This document shows positions 20,736 through 30,849 of a DNA stretch of 64,000 nt, in pieces. A model generated the notes under the pieces. That model did not search any database. It was not told where the DNA came from and saw nothing but the letters and a program-made list of their open reading frames with translations. Position 1 is the stretch's first letter; each line of letters begins with the position of its first letter. Location: the NCBI GenBank assembly GCA_030374765.1, contig JARGXX010000088.1, positions 2,604,001 through 2,668,000 of the forward strand, given 5' to 3'. The DNA comes from Agarophyton chilense. Its lineage: Eukaryota > Rhodophyta > Florideophyceae > Gracilariales > Gracilariaceae. The position numbers were made by a program, and so were the translations under genes.

Positions 20736-23017
20736 GCATTTTGATGCCTAAAAAAAGGGTGCGTCGGTTAGGTAGAGAAACACATCAAGTTGTGGTATCC
20801 TAAAAGATTCAAAAGAATTAGAGCTGAGTTTGTCCCAATAACCCTTAACACAATTTTTCAATTTTAAAAACTGTACTAATAGTGAGGCGTGTGAAACGCA
20901 CGATTGAAACGGGCACCGCTTCGTGTAAACTATTGTAAGCGACGCAGGTCGGTCCTACAGTTGCACTCAACTAATATAGGAATTAAGCTATTATTTGGAC
21001 TTATCGCTGTAGAAACAATATTTATATAAAGCCACAAATTCTGTCCATAACGCAAATGCGTTCGGCGTCGGGTAAGACGCACAATTAGGGACAGGCTGGC
21101 AGGTGTCGGACCGGAAGCATGACTTCTCGCGCCGGCTTGTCTCCAAATTGTTTCTATAAAATTGGCCTCGGTCGACTCCAACCAATTTCGGTCAAGTCAG
21201 CCCTACTAACGCCGCTAGCTCCTACTCCTCCGTTGAAACCAAAATCATATCTTAGCACAGTCTCTGCCTCTCTTTCCATTAACACTCTGCTTTTTTTCTA
21301 TACTTGGGGGTTGAGTTTTCTCTCTACCGCGAATGTGCCATTATTCTCTGCAAAACCGCCACTCATCTGGGACAGTTTTAGATTTCCTGTTGTTAACAAA
21401 ATCGCGTGATATGGTGTAGTTCTCAAACTCTACGATAAATTTGTCATTCGTTCAAGAGCCAGTGACTCTCACTGTTCTTTGTTATTGATTGAAAGTACTA
21501 AAGTTTGTCTGTCTTCCATATAGTGCCAACTTCTGCTATACCATCGAGCGAATATTCAACTGTGCAAGGTTCTGATTCGTAAATGGACACCGTCAGTGTC
21601 ACTAAGTAAATAACATCCCTCACCAACTCTTCAACTTGTCCCGAGTTCCATAGCCACTCGCGCGTCCGTCACATTCTTCGAGCCTTTATTTAACTTGAGA
21701 AGCGTCGCCGCCGTTTTCCATTCCGTAAGCTCTCCTTGAAGCACTGTACCGTCTCCAGCATCAACTTGCAGAGCGAGCTTCAATTGACCGTACACCAAGG
21801 AGGCTGTAAACACCAAAAAGCACTATGAAGTGCTTATTACAAACATAATGATGTCTTGTGCGGCGTTTGTGAGGTCAAGCTTCCTGAAGCGCACGATATT
21901 TGGGTTCATTATAAATAGCGTCCTCATCGTGCTGTCGTTAGAAAGAAGAACAATACCATTTTCTATAACCTTTTCAATATATAAATCCAGTCTTTATATC
22001 TTTTTATAAGCCTTTACAACTTTCATTCTATTACATCACGTCTTTATGCCTTTGTGTTTGCCTGCCACATATATGTTTATCATTCACACTGTCTACCTAT
22101 TATATTCCTTCTTTCTGCCGTTTCCTTTTGACTTCTTTTCTTTTCCCTATTCTGGGCTGGTATTTTCAAGAGCATATCTACGACTTTTTTCTCCTTTGGT
22201 TGTAACCTTCTGCATTTTGTATCTTAACTACTTTGAACGGATGTGACTTTTATACAGAATTACCTCTTTTGCGCACGAACTGTGAGGTGAAACTGCGTAC
22301 GGCCAAACGTGGTCGAAATGTTTCTCGAACTATGCTCTAGGGCAAATCCTGTGCAAACAGAGATGATTTTCAGAGAGTAGAGTAGCTGAAGCGAAATCTA
22401 CCTTTTTACACAAGATTGAAATTCTCACTGACTTAGCCTAGCACAAAAACCCAAATCTCGTCTCCAATCGCCGCTTTTACTGTAGGCTCTAGTCAATTTG
22501 AACAGTAAGAGGTCAATCTAGAACAGGTAAACCAATTAAAATTGAGGCCTCGAGCCACAAAAACTGACCGTCCCGGTCGGGGTTGCAAATTACTCCATGG
22601 CATTCTTCTTTGCCTTTAAACCAAATGAAAGGCTGTAATAATTCACTGACTCAATGTTAGCTTCAGCCTACTCACCACCATTGACTCTGCTTGAACTGTA
22701 GCTCAAAGTCATCTTTGAGATTACAAAATATAGTAAACATTTTAACACACCAACGAAACTTTTGAAGTCCCCCTACGCTTTCGTTCAGAACCTAACAAAT
22801 TCTCGAAGTCACCTTTGGCTTTTGCATAAAATCAATGAAACTTTTGAAGTTTCCCTTCGCTTCCGTGGAGAAGCTACTAATGTTCAGAATGTGGTGCAAT
22901 TGCCGTACCGCAATTTAATGAATCGGTACCACTATCTGCGAGACGAGTTTACACATAAACAAGTTGATGGTCGCTTACTTCAAAACAACGCCTAACGCGT
23001 GGCATAATCTATTGAAG
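20736..23017. other. AT-rich stretch, no recognised gene
   Basis: About 2.3 kb with scattered short frames. The best is 22762..22995 (77 codons, +). Next to it, the phrase AAACTTTTGAAGT occurs at about 22756 and again at about 22840, followed by similar sequence, so there is a short direct repeat here. None of this is recognisable. Confidence 0.4.
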
Positions 23018-23934
23018 TGCAACCCTCGTGAGGGCCGTTTTCCAGGACTTGGTTGTTTTTCCGCCTCGGGCGATACTTGTGAGATCTATTGGTAATACCG
23101 CTACTAGCGGGCTGGCGTAGCCAGGTGTATACGCGTTGTACGCGAAGTGCACCGGCGGCCGTGCGCCGTGGCCCCGATTCGGGTGTGACTTACCCACGTG
23201 TACCACGGGTGGCCCAGGACAGGTTGGCACAGCATAGCTGGATATTTCTCTATTTATTTAGCTTTATTACACTAGGTTAGGGAGCTCTTTACAGTATTCT
23301 ACACTATATAGTGCCAGGGCGATCTCGCCCTGACACTCAGTAAACCTCCCCAACCAGGGTTCTTGGCTCTAAGTCTTTTTCCGCTTTCGCGAGTCTTCCA
23401 CACTCTACGGAGGTGAAGCCGCGTTACTAACGGTAGACTTATCCACCCTGCGTCAACAGGAGACTCACCGCTGTTAGCGTGTATATCTTTCATACCACTG
23501 CCGTTTTCTCGCCCCAGTATTGGGTTTGCTACATATTTCTTTTGGCTCTCGTGGCCTATGCCCGCGATCACCCCCACTGGGTGGTCCCCCCTTTTATCGC
23601 TTACCCACTCTCGTGGTAGCTCCCCCTTTTGCTTTGTGGTTGGTTATTCGTGCCGCTCGCGCGTGTGCCGCGCCCCGGCTTACCGGGTTTACCGCCATTC
23701 CTGTGGGTGCATTACTCGATCTCGAGACTTGCCCACTCCCTTGGAATACAGCTCATACCTGGTCTGCTCCCTTCTAGCATCTCGCACTCTCCCCGCTTGG
23801 CGTGCCAGTGAACCTCGGCCTTACACCCCGACTTAGTCGTGTTCACTCCGGAGAGGCTCCGTCGCCGTGCTACCCTCCTTGGAGGAAGACTCGGACATCT
23901 TCGTGTGTTCCGCCGCCCTTGGCGTTGCACTACA
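23018..23934 (-). mobile_element. Single LTR-like sequence, gypsy type
   Basis: About 917 bp bounded by TGCAACC on the left and GCGTTGCACTACA on the right. It shares phrases with the Gypsy-1 and solo-LTR families (a CCAATACTGGGGCGAG-like segment on the minus strand). Flanks are TCTATTGAAG on the left and TCTATATTGAAG on the right, an imperfect duplication. No internal coding region. Fossil. Confidence 0.5.
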
Positions 23935-24435
23935 TCTATATTGAAGCTCTCCAATACGTTCATTGAGGACCACATACTATTTTCTTTACATTCTACAAAC
24001 TTCACTACCATCCTCCAAGCCAACAAACATGCAAAGATTTCCAATGATTTTCTTCAGTGAATAACACAGAGGAACTACTAGGTCTTACGTATCAGCTGCC
24101 TTTTCACCGATCGTGTCACAAATAATTGACCTTCGAGATTCAAAAACACTTAGGAACATGACTTTGACCAAGACTTTACGCTCGGGAAAGACGCTTAAGC
24201 TTATATTCCTCTGCAAACGCTGCCAAAAAGGGCACTGTGGCACTGAATCATGTTTCTTCGTTCGTGCTTGAAGCATTAGGATAACGCGCGAGATGCGCAA
24301 GACCATCCTAGAAGTGAGGAAAGGACGTTTATTTTTTCATGAATCCAGTAGAAACCACCGCGTGACGATTGCTTTGCTATATCATGGGTACCATCTATTT
24401 GACTTGAGGAAAACTCCGGAACGTAGCAACCGCCG
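23935..24435. other. Unassigned spacer
   Basis: No credible gene. A plus-strand phrase CKRCQKGHCGTESC at about 24225 resembles a degenerate zinc knuckle and may be a shred of a retroelement gag. Otherwise nothing is seen. Confidence 0.3.
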
Positions 24436-25795
24436 TAACGCAATGACTGGTTGGTCAACGTACTGGTCTCAACCTGAGGTAGAGTGGTAGAGCGGTTACT
24501 AAGGTTCGTATCCTTGACGGAGGCACTCCCAGAGTACTTGGTGCAATGGGCTGGCCTTAACTACGTAGTCCTACAGGTCAGTGTAGGACAACGCTTGGAG
24601 CGAAGATACTACGAAGATGTTCGGGATCTTCTTCTCTTGAGAGACACGCCTCAGGCGGAGGAGACGCGTCCCAGCGGAGCACAGAAACAGAGCCACTCTG
24701 GAAAGGCACGACGGAGTCGGGTGTAAGACCGAGGCCAATCCGGCGGGATATCCCTAGAGTGTTTAGGTGAGCACGGCACAGTCTGGGGTGTGACCAATCC
24801 TAGGCGGAGCGGTACCACGGCGATTGTCGGAAAAGGAGCGAGGAAACACTCGTATGAGGTGGACGAGCGGGGTGAATGGGGCGGCCACTCACGAGAGCCA
24901 AAAAGGAGAACAAGAGGGAAACGGGGGCGAAACCCTATACAGGGGCGAGACTACGACAAGTGTCGGCCATTAAATATGAACCCACGGTGGTGGTAGCACT
25001 CTGGTTGAAAGAGGGGTGGATGAATTAACGTGCAACGGGCGCTCACGCAGTATGCGGTGAAGACGCGCCGAAGGCGAAAAGTTCAGAGCCAAGACTCCCT
25101 CCTTGGGATCTCCCAAGAGGGTGTTCACTGGGGAGCAGTGCTCAACCTCCTAAGTAGTGTGGCGCGCGGCCCTGACAGTGGGTGCGCGCCCAAAAAATAG
25201 ACACTAAATAGCGATAGCGTAGCTAAATAAATACTAAAAATTACTAAATAATACTAACCATTAGGTACAATCCGGGCCACGTGTGGCACGCCTCGCACTC
25301 GAGCGTCGGCATCCGTGCAGTCCACGTGTTCCACCAGTGTGCACTTCCGGTCCTTACCGGCCGTCGGCACGCAATAGCGGTATAGCTTGTCATAGACCAA
25401 GCTAGTCCTCAAGCGAGCGAACTCTTTAAGTCCTGGGAAGAAACCCCCTTGAAGGGCATTTTCCTTCAGTCAGAGCTACGGAAACGATGGTTTGAAGATC
25501 AATTGGTAGAACTAATGTACGGAAGGGGGTATTTTAGTATCCTAACGGTGCCTACCTTACTCTAAGGGAGAAGCGTCACTCGAGCCAAGTAAATAGTACT
25601 GGCGAGGGGCTGGGATCTACCTGGCACTGTAATGCTATTCTATTACACTAATTAAAATAACTTAATAATCTACATGAGTCCACCTGAGGTCGACCAGTCC
25701 ACGTGGCGTCTGTAAGATACCTCAGGCCCCGGCTGCTTACAGAAATCAACCGTTATCGTTGCTCCTTCACAACCGCTTGCAATTTAGAAAAAGAA
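24436..25795 (+). repeat. Left terminal inverted repeat (carries a solo LTR)
   Basis: This arm matches the reverse complement of 27130..27574 apart from the inserted LTR at 24582..25468. It contains a tRNA-like pair of phrases: GTGGTAGAGCGG at about 24484 (A-box-like) and GGTTCGTATCC at 24503..24513 (B-box-like). Confidence 0.75.
24582..25468 (+). mobile_element. Solo LTR with GTCAG target duplication
   Basis: 887 bp, starting TGTAGGACAACGC and ending TTCCTTCA. The flanking 5-bp duplication GTCAG lies at 24577..24581 and 25469..25473. It is inserted in the left arm of the pogo-like transposon. A second member of this family lies inverted at 41466..42333. Fossil. Confidence 0.9.
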
Positions 25796-26769
25796 GAAGA
25801 ACGGCTCGTTCTGGACACAATTAACCACCATTCAGATTCAGGTGCGTACATGACTCGCAATGATCTTAAGGATGCCGCTGAAATGCTTGTCTAGAATTTC
25901 TCTCATGAATGCAAGATGAAAGTAAGATTTCGTAGTGAGCGTCTGGGTGATGGTTGGTGCCGTGGGTTTAAGAGTAGACACAAAGATACTTTAATGTACC
26001 GCATGGTATCTATGATGGAATCAAAGCGCTACATTGCAACAAACGCTGAGACGTTAGTCTCTCACTTCGCCAAGATCTCCAAACTCATTCGCCGCCACCA
26101 TATTGATCATTCTCGTGCGTTAAATTTTGACGAAACGGGATTCTCTGTAAACAAGGAAGATAGAAATCCCGTAACGTGCGCCATAATATGAGTATTTATG
26201 ACGTCCCAGATCTCCAAGAGGCATCGATTCGAAATGTATCTCGTATTACTTTGTTGACTTGTGTCTCTGCCGACGGTTCTGGTGCTTCCTCAACGTTTAT
26301 GTATCAAGGGCATCGGGTCAGATTTCGGACTCTGAACGAAAACGACACTGAAAGAGTGCAGCCAATACATGAGGTGCTTCCCAAGGGGTTTTTCGTCACA
26401 GCTCGTCCCAACTTTGCAAGCATTGATACGGAAATTTTTCTGCAATGGGTTCGGCACTTCGTGAAAAAAAAGCAATCGTTGATGAAGGTGAACAGGCATA
26501 TGCTTCTTGTACACGACGGGTTCTGTTGTCTCCTCTTTTAAAAATTACTCGAACTTTTGAAGTCGAATCGCACCATTGCCTACACTCTTCGACCACATTC
26601 AAGTGCGACATCTTCACCGCTTGACGTCACCTTGTTTGGACCGCTTAAGGCGAAATTCCGTTATCTTTTCTCCGCCTGTGCTAAAATTTCGTCACTTTTT
26701 CAATTCCTATTGGACGTCTTTGGCAGCTCTCAAATTATCACAGAGGTGTACATGTACACTGTCGCGTAG
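25703..26769 (+). pseudogene. pogo/Tigger-like transposase, broken
   Basis: Four plus-strand frames follow in order: 25703..25894, 25916..26191, 26176..26541 and 26557..26769. The second holds DGWCRGFKSRHKD, matching the DNA-binding W-x-x-x-F-x-x-R-H motif of CENP-B/pogo proteins, and NFDETGFSVNKED, carrying the first catalytic Asp. The third holds LLVHDGF, the second Asp region. The fourth holds TLRPHSSATSSPLDVTLFGPLK, close to the family motif in which a His-Ser run is followed by the third acidic site and FGPLK. A TAG at 25892, the frame change near 26180 and a TAA at 26539 break it, and residues between frames 3 and 4 appear lost. It is inactive. Confidence 0.7.
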
Positions 26770-27129
26770 AACAAAATCCCCGCAGAATTCGCCGAAATAA
26801 GCCTCTTCCCGATAGATGAATACCATCCCTTCGGCAAATTTCGTTCCCGTAACGCCGAGCCAGTGACCAAAAGGGTGGAACTTCGGAAAATGATTCGCAT
26901 GCTCCAAGAACAACGACGGCAGAAGGCTGTAGATATTCTTGTCGAGGTGCAAACAATGAATAATGGTTTCATTGATACCTCACAGGGTGCAGTTTTGACC
27001 AGAGAAGCTGCATTTGCAATTATTGAGGAGCAAAGTGAACGTTAGAAGGCCCGTAAAACAGTGCAACAAGCGGTGGAGGCCGCCAAAGTAGCAAAGGGGC
27101 GCATTTCTGCGAGGGCGAACTGTGCCGCA

Positions 27130-27574
27130 TGTGAAGGAGCGACGATAACGGTTGAGCCTTGTAAGCCGCCGGGCCCTGAAGAATCTTATAGTCGCCACGT
27201 GGACTGGTCGACCTCAGGTGGACTCATGTAGATTATTAATTTATTTTGATTAGTGTAATAGATTAGCATTACAGTGCCAGGGAGATCCCTGCCCCTCGCC
27301 AGTACTATTTACTTGGCTCGAGTGACGCTTCTCCCTCAAAGTAAGGTAGGCACCGTTAGGATACTAAATAACCCCCCTTTGATATATTAGTTCCACCAAT
27401 TGGTCTTCACGCCATCCTTTGCGTAGCTCTAACCTGTAGGACTACGCAGTACACGCCAGCCCATTGCACCAAGTACTCTGGGAGTGCCGCCGTTAAGGAT
27501 GCGAACCTTAGGACCCGCTCTACCACGCTACAACCGGTCGAGACCCGTACGCTGACCCACCCGTCATTGCGTTA
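27130..27574 (-). repeat. Right terminal inverted repeat
   Basis: Reverse-complement partner of the left arm. On the minus strand it carries GTGGTAGAGCGG and GGTTCGCATCC (27497..27507) at the same places as in the left arm. It ends in GCGTTA at 27574. Confidence 0.75.
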
Positions 27575-28249
27575 CACCGCATACAGCATGCATACTTTGA
27601 AACAGGTTCTTCGTCGCTTACATGAATTTTTTGAAGCATTGACACCGACAAGATCTCTTGTCGCACGCCATGAGACAGTGCGCAGGAGGACCAACACTAA
27701 GGCGCAGATTTCTGTTCAGAATTGAGGGTTCCTGTATACCGTGCCAGGTCGACTACAAGTCTGTATTTGAGAGTGATCCCGTTCTAAACACGTTGGTAAA
27801 CAAGAACTAGGATATTTCGTTATTACTTTGACTATTTTTCTGTATTAAGTGAGCTTGTTTTCGGGGATTTGACTCCACGACAACATCTCTCTCGTAAATG
27901 CCTTATAACTTCGGTTGTAATTCTTTGTTTTCGTTGATTTTATGAGTTTTAAATAACACTGATCGAGACTTATTCAACGAGCTATTTTAGGATTTAGAGC
28001 ATTCTATACTTTCTGAACAGTCAGATTTACAACTGCAGTTTCTCTATTTTGACCCTAGGCTGCAGAATAGGCTTTAAAGAGGCCTTCGAGGGCTCTCCAG
28101 AAGCTTCCATAAGCCCAGTCCGCTATGCCTTACTACAGCCACGCAAAGTACACTACTAAAACCTACGTCAACTGTACACCGACACTACAGCAGCGTCGCA
28201 CACATACGTTCGAAGCGCTCTAACAACTTTTCCAGCAAAAATATCAGAC
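27575..28249. other. Spacer with nothing recognised
   Basis: About 670 bp without credible genes. It becomes AT-rich toward the mariner relic on the right. Confidence 0.4.
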
Positions 28250-29800
28250 GTATCATAACATCATTATCAACTTGCCCTGCTTGGTTAGGAAATTTTTGTT
28301 GATCCTTTTCGGAAATAAACGACCTGTATTTGGCCGGCGTGCTAATTTAATATAAAATCACACCATATGCACGCATTACAAGCCATTTTTGTGAGTAATG
28401 CTAAGATTTTTTGGATAAAATTTAGATCAGGAGAACGTACTGGCCATTCCATTACAGTTATTTCTAAATATTAAACCCCTGTTTCATAGCATTTGACTTA
28501 TGTACCGGTTCATTATCTTGCTAAAAATAAATTATTCGCCCTACGTGCCGTATGAAAAATGTAGTGACTAAGTTTCTAGTGCGTCAGTGTAGTATTCTAC
28601 TTATGTAGTATTCTACAATGTTGGGGAATCCGATATGTTGGTTTTTCGCGAAGTCACGGTTGGAACTCATAAGTGAGTGATGTCCTCAAACTTGTGATAT
28701 GAAACGGCACACCGCGTAGGATGCCTAGAGGCAGAATGTCTTAGAAGGACACGTGGTATCACGAGTGGAGTGGCTTGCAACGGCGCATGTAGTGGCGATC
28801 CACGTGGCTGGTTTTACTGCCCTTTGTAGCTAGACGTCCGTTAGGGACCATACCCACACAGTGGTTTGGCTAAGTGGCTGACCACTGGGTATTATTTATA
28901 TATTTATTTGGGCACTCACCCTGGCACACAGTATATAGTGTACCAGAGGTGAGCGCCGACTACAAGTAAAGGAGACAACATGGGCATCATGACTATTCTG
29001 TTCCTCGCTTAGGATTCCCTAACCGGAGATCCGGACGAGCTATAATAGATAGTCAGCCCCCAACCACTTCACGAGCCGTCTCATACCTACGTTCCATCAA
29101 CGTTTTACAGTTGCACTGTTCACCCTCGCTGGCGAGTAGTGGCCTTACACCCCACTTCCAGCTCGCTGGTGTTGTAGCTCTACCACCCCTTTTCCTTCGC
29201 CGCAAGCAACCCATCGGCAGTGCGAACGCTGTCGCAGGTGTCTGCTCTCTCCGTTAGAGCGGATACTACAGTCAGCATACTGTTACTGTTCTGACGCTAT
29301 TTTATTCTAAATAAATGCAATATCAGTTTTTTCGTTTTTACATATTTTCTCTCCAACTATAGTTGAAACGCAATCAGTGCCTCGATTAAAAATCAATTGT
29401 TTCATAAAAATAAGACCAAAAATGTTTTCCATTCAAGACCGTCAAATTAGAACTTTTTATCAAAAAATATAACTTTGTACCATACCCTTATCTAAAGAGC
29501 TTTTCCAGCACAACATTTTACTCGACTTTTCTTCTTATTTTCGTTCAGAAAAACACTCTTTTTTTCATTCTTCAATACTCGAACAAATTTTGATGCTTGA
29601 CTTCGGTCTATATTGTAGATCCAAAAATATTAAGATGATCTTTGTTGAAATTTTTCACGAAGTGATATTGCCGCATAGCTGCCTTTTTATTTTACGTTTT
29701 TAAGAATTTGGAAGAGAAAAATGACTGCATGTCGAACGCCTAATGTCGTAAGAAGTATGATTTTTGATGAAGTTGCTTAGATTTTTTGCGATGTTTCTTT
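28250..29800 (-). mobile_element. Tc1/mariner relic interrupted by an LTR-like sequence
   Basis: 28390..28540 parallels 60970..61120 (GCCATTC, ATTATCTTGCT and surrounding words), and 29390..29640 parallels 61300..61500, both in the same order and orientation as the better preserved mariner copy at 60634..61823. The two halves are separated by the LTR-like block 28636..29270. No frame is left open. Confidence 0.45.
28636..29270 (-). repeat. LTR-like block, about 635 bp
   Basis: It begins TGTTGGTTTTTCGCG and ends GGATACTACA, TG...CA ends, and is more GC-rich than its surroundings. No target duplication is visible and no second copy is in the window, so the limits are uncertain. Likely a single LTR of an unidentified element. 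Fossil. Confidence 0.4.
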
Positions 29801-29814
29801 GTCTTCGATGTGAA

Positions 29815-30256
29815 GGAATGGTGATAGCGGTTGGGCCCTGTAAGCCGCCGGGCACTGAGGTATCTCACAGACGACACGTGGACGGGCCGACCTCAGGTGG
29901 ACTCATGTATATTACTAATTTGTTTTAATTAGTGTAATAGATTAGAATTAAAGTGCCAGGGAGATCTCAGCGCCTCGCCAATACTATTTACTCGGCTCGA
30001 GTGACGCTTCTCTCTCAGGAGTACGGCAAGCACCGTTAGGGTACTAAATAACCCCCTTTTGTGTATAAGTTCCACCATTTGGTATTTAAGCCATCGTTTC
30101 CGTAGCTCCAACCTGTAGGACTACGCTGTAAACGCCAGCCCATTGCACCAAGTACTCTAGGAGTGCCGCCGTCAAGGATTCGAACCTTAGCATCCGCTCT
30201 ACCACGCTACCACCGGTCGAGATCCGTACGCTGACTCAGCCCGTCATCGCGTTACA
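29815..30256 (-). repeat. Isolated arm of the pogo-like transposon family
   Basis: Same orientation and content as 27130..27574, with scattered differences, ending CGCGTTA at about 30253. It carries the minus-strand B-box-like phrase GGTTCGAATCC (30177..30187), here a perfect consensus, and GTGGTAGAGCGG. No partner arm or transposase is attached. Confidence 0.75.
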
Positions 30257-30479
30257 GGAAGGAGGGTATGAAAACACAATCCGACAAATTCGTTAAGGAC
30301 AAGCAGGTTACAGACAACTCACACGCCAAAAGCAGAACTATCTCGTTGTTAAGTGATATATAATCCCCCAAATAATTACGTCGCCCTGCCAATGCTCACA
30401 CGGGAGATGCGATCCACCCACATTTCCGGTACTTTCGCGAAAGCTACACCAAGACTTTGGAAGAAGACGTCAGAAACGG

Positions 30480-30840
30480 TACTTTGCGTTCGAACTCACC
30501 CACAACAATGCAGCGCAAGCCCTCGTGGAAGGAGGCGTAACACATCACGGTGCGAAGCGCTCTCAGCCGTCAATTGTAACGCCCACGTGACACAACCGCC
30601 TTGATCTCGGGAGTAGACCAATCTGCGCCCAAGGCGGTCAACGCCTCGGGGCACGGCGCAAACTGGCACAACCGCCTCCGTCGTCAACTTTCTCACCGAT
30701 CGGACGGAGAGTAGCCCGTAAGCTCGTGGAGAGAGACCATTTAACCCATCCCGGAAATGAGTCTGCGGCACAAACCAAGCCCAGTTGGAAGGTCTACGAG
30801 CAGGAATTCGTCATCGACCACATTGCGGAAGACTCATATC
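30480..30840 (+). mobile_element. Ty3/gypsy pol tail and chromodomain remnant
   Basis: The plus strand reads KVYEQEFVIDHI near 30800, the start of a chromodomain like that of Gypsy-1 (KVYPQEFVIDRI on the minus strand near 52140). Weakly similar integrase-tail sequence precedes it. It is cut off where copia sequence begins. Fossil, broken. Confidence 0.5.
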
Positions 30841-30849
30841 TCAGATAGT

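Larger units (their letters stand above)
24436..27574 (+). mobile_element. pogo/Tigger-like DNA transposon with long inverted repeats
   Basis: The ends read TAACGCAATGAC on the left and the exact reverse GTCATTGCGTTA on the right, consistent with a TA target. The inverted repeats are about 440-450 bp each once a later LTR insertion (24582..25468) in the left arm is removed. Between them lies a decayed DDE transposase of pogo/Tigger type. Net length without the inserted LTR is about 2.2 kb. pogo/Tigger elements normally have terminal repeats of some tens of bp, so arms this long are unusual. A lone arm of the same family lies at 29815..30256. Confidence 0.7.

Noticed and set aside
22762-22995. 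Small host gene of 77 codons
   Set aside because: No motif, set in decayed repeat DNA, and part of it lies in a short direct repeat.
24480-24515. True tRNA gene
   Set aside because: No anticodon arm or acceptor pairing, and the two box phrases are too close for a tRNA.
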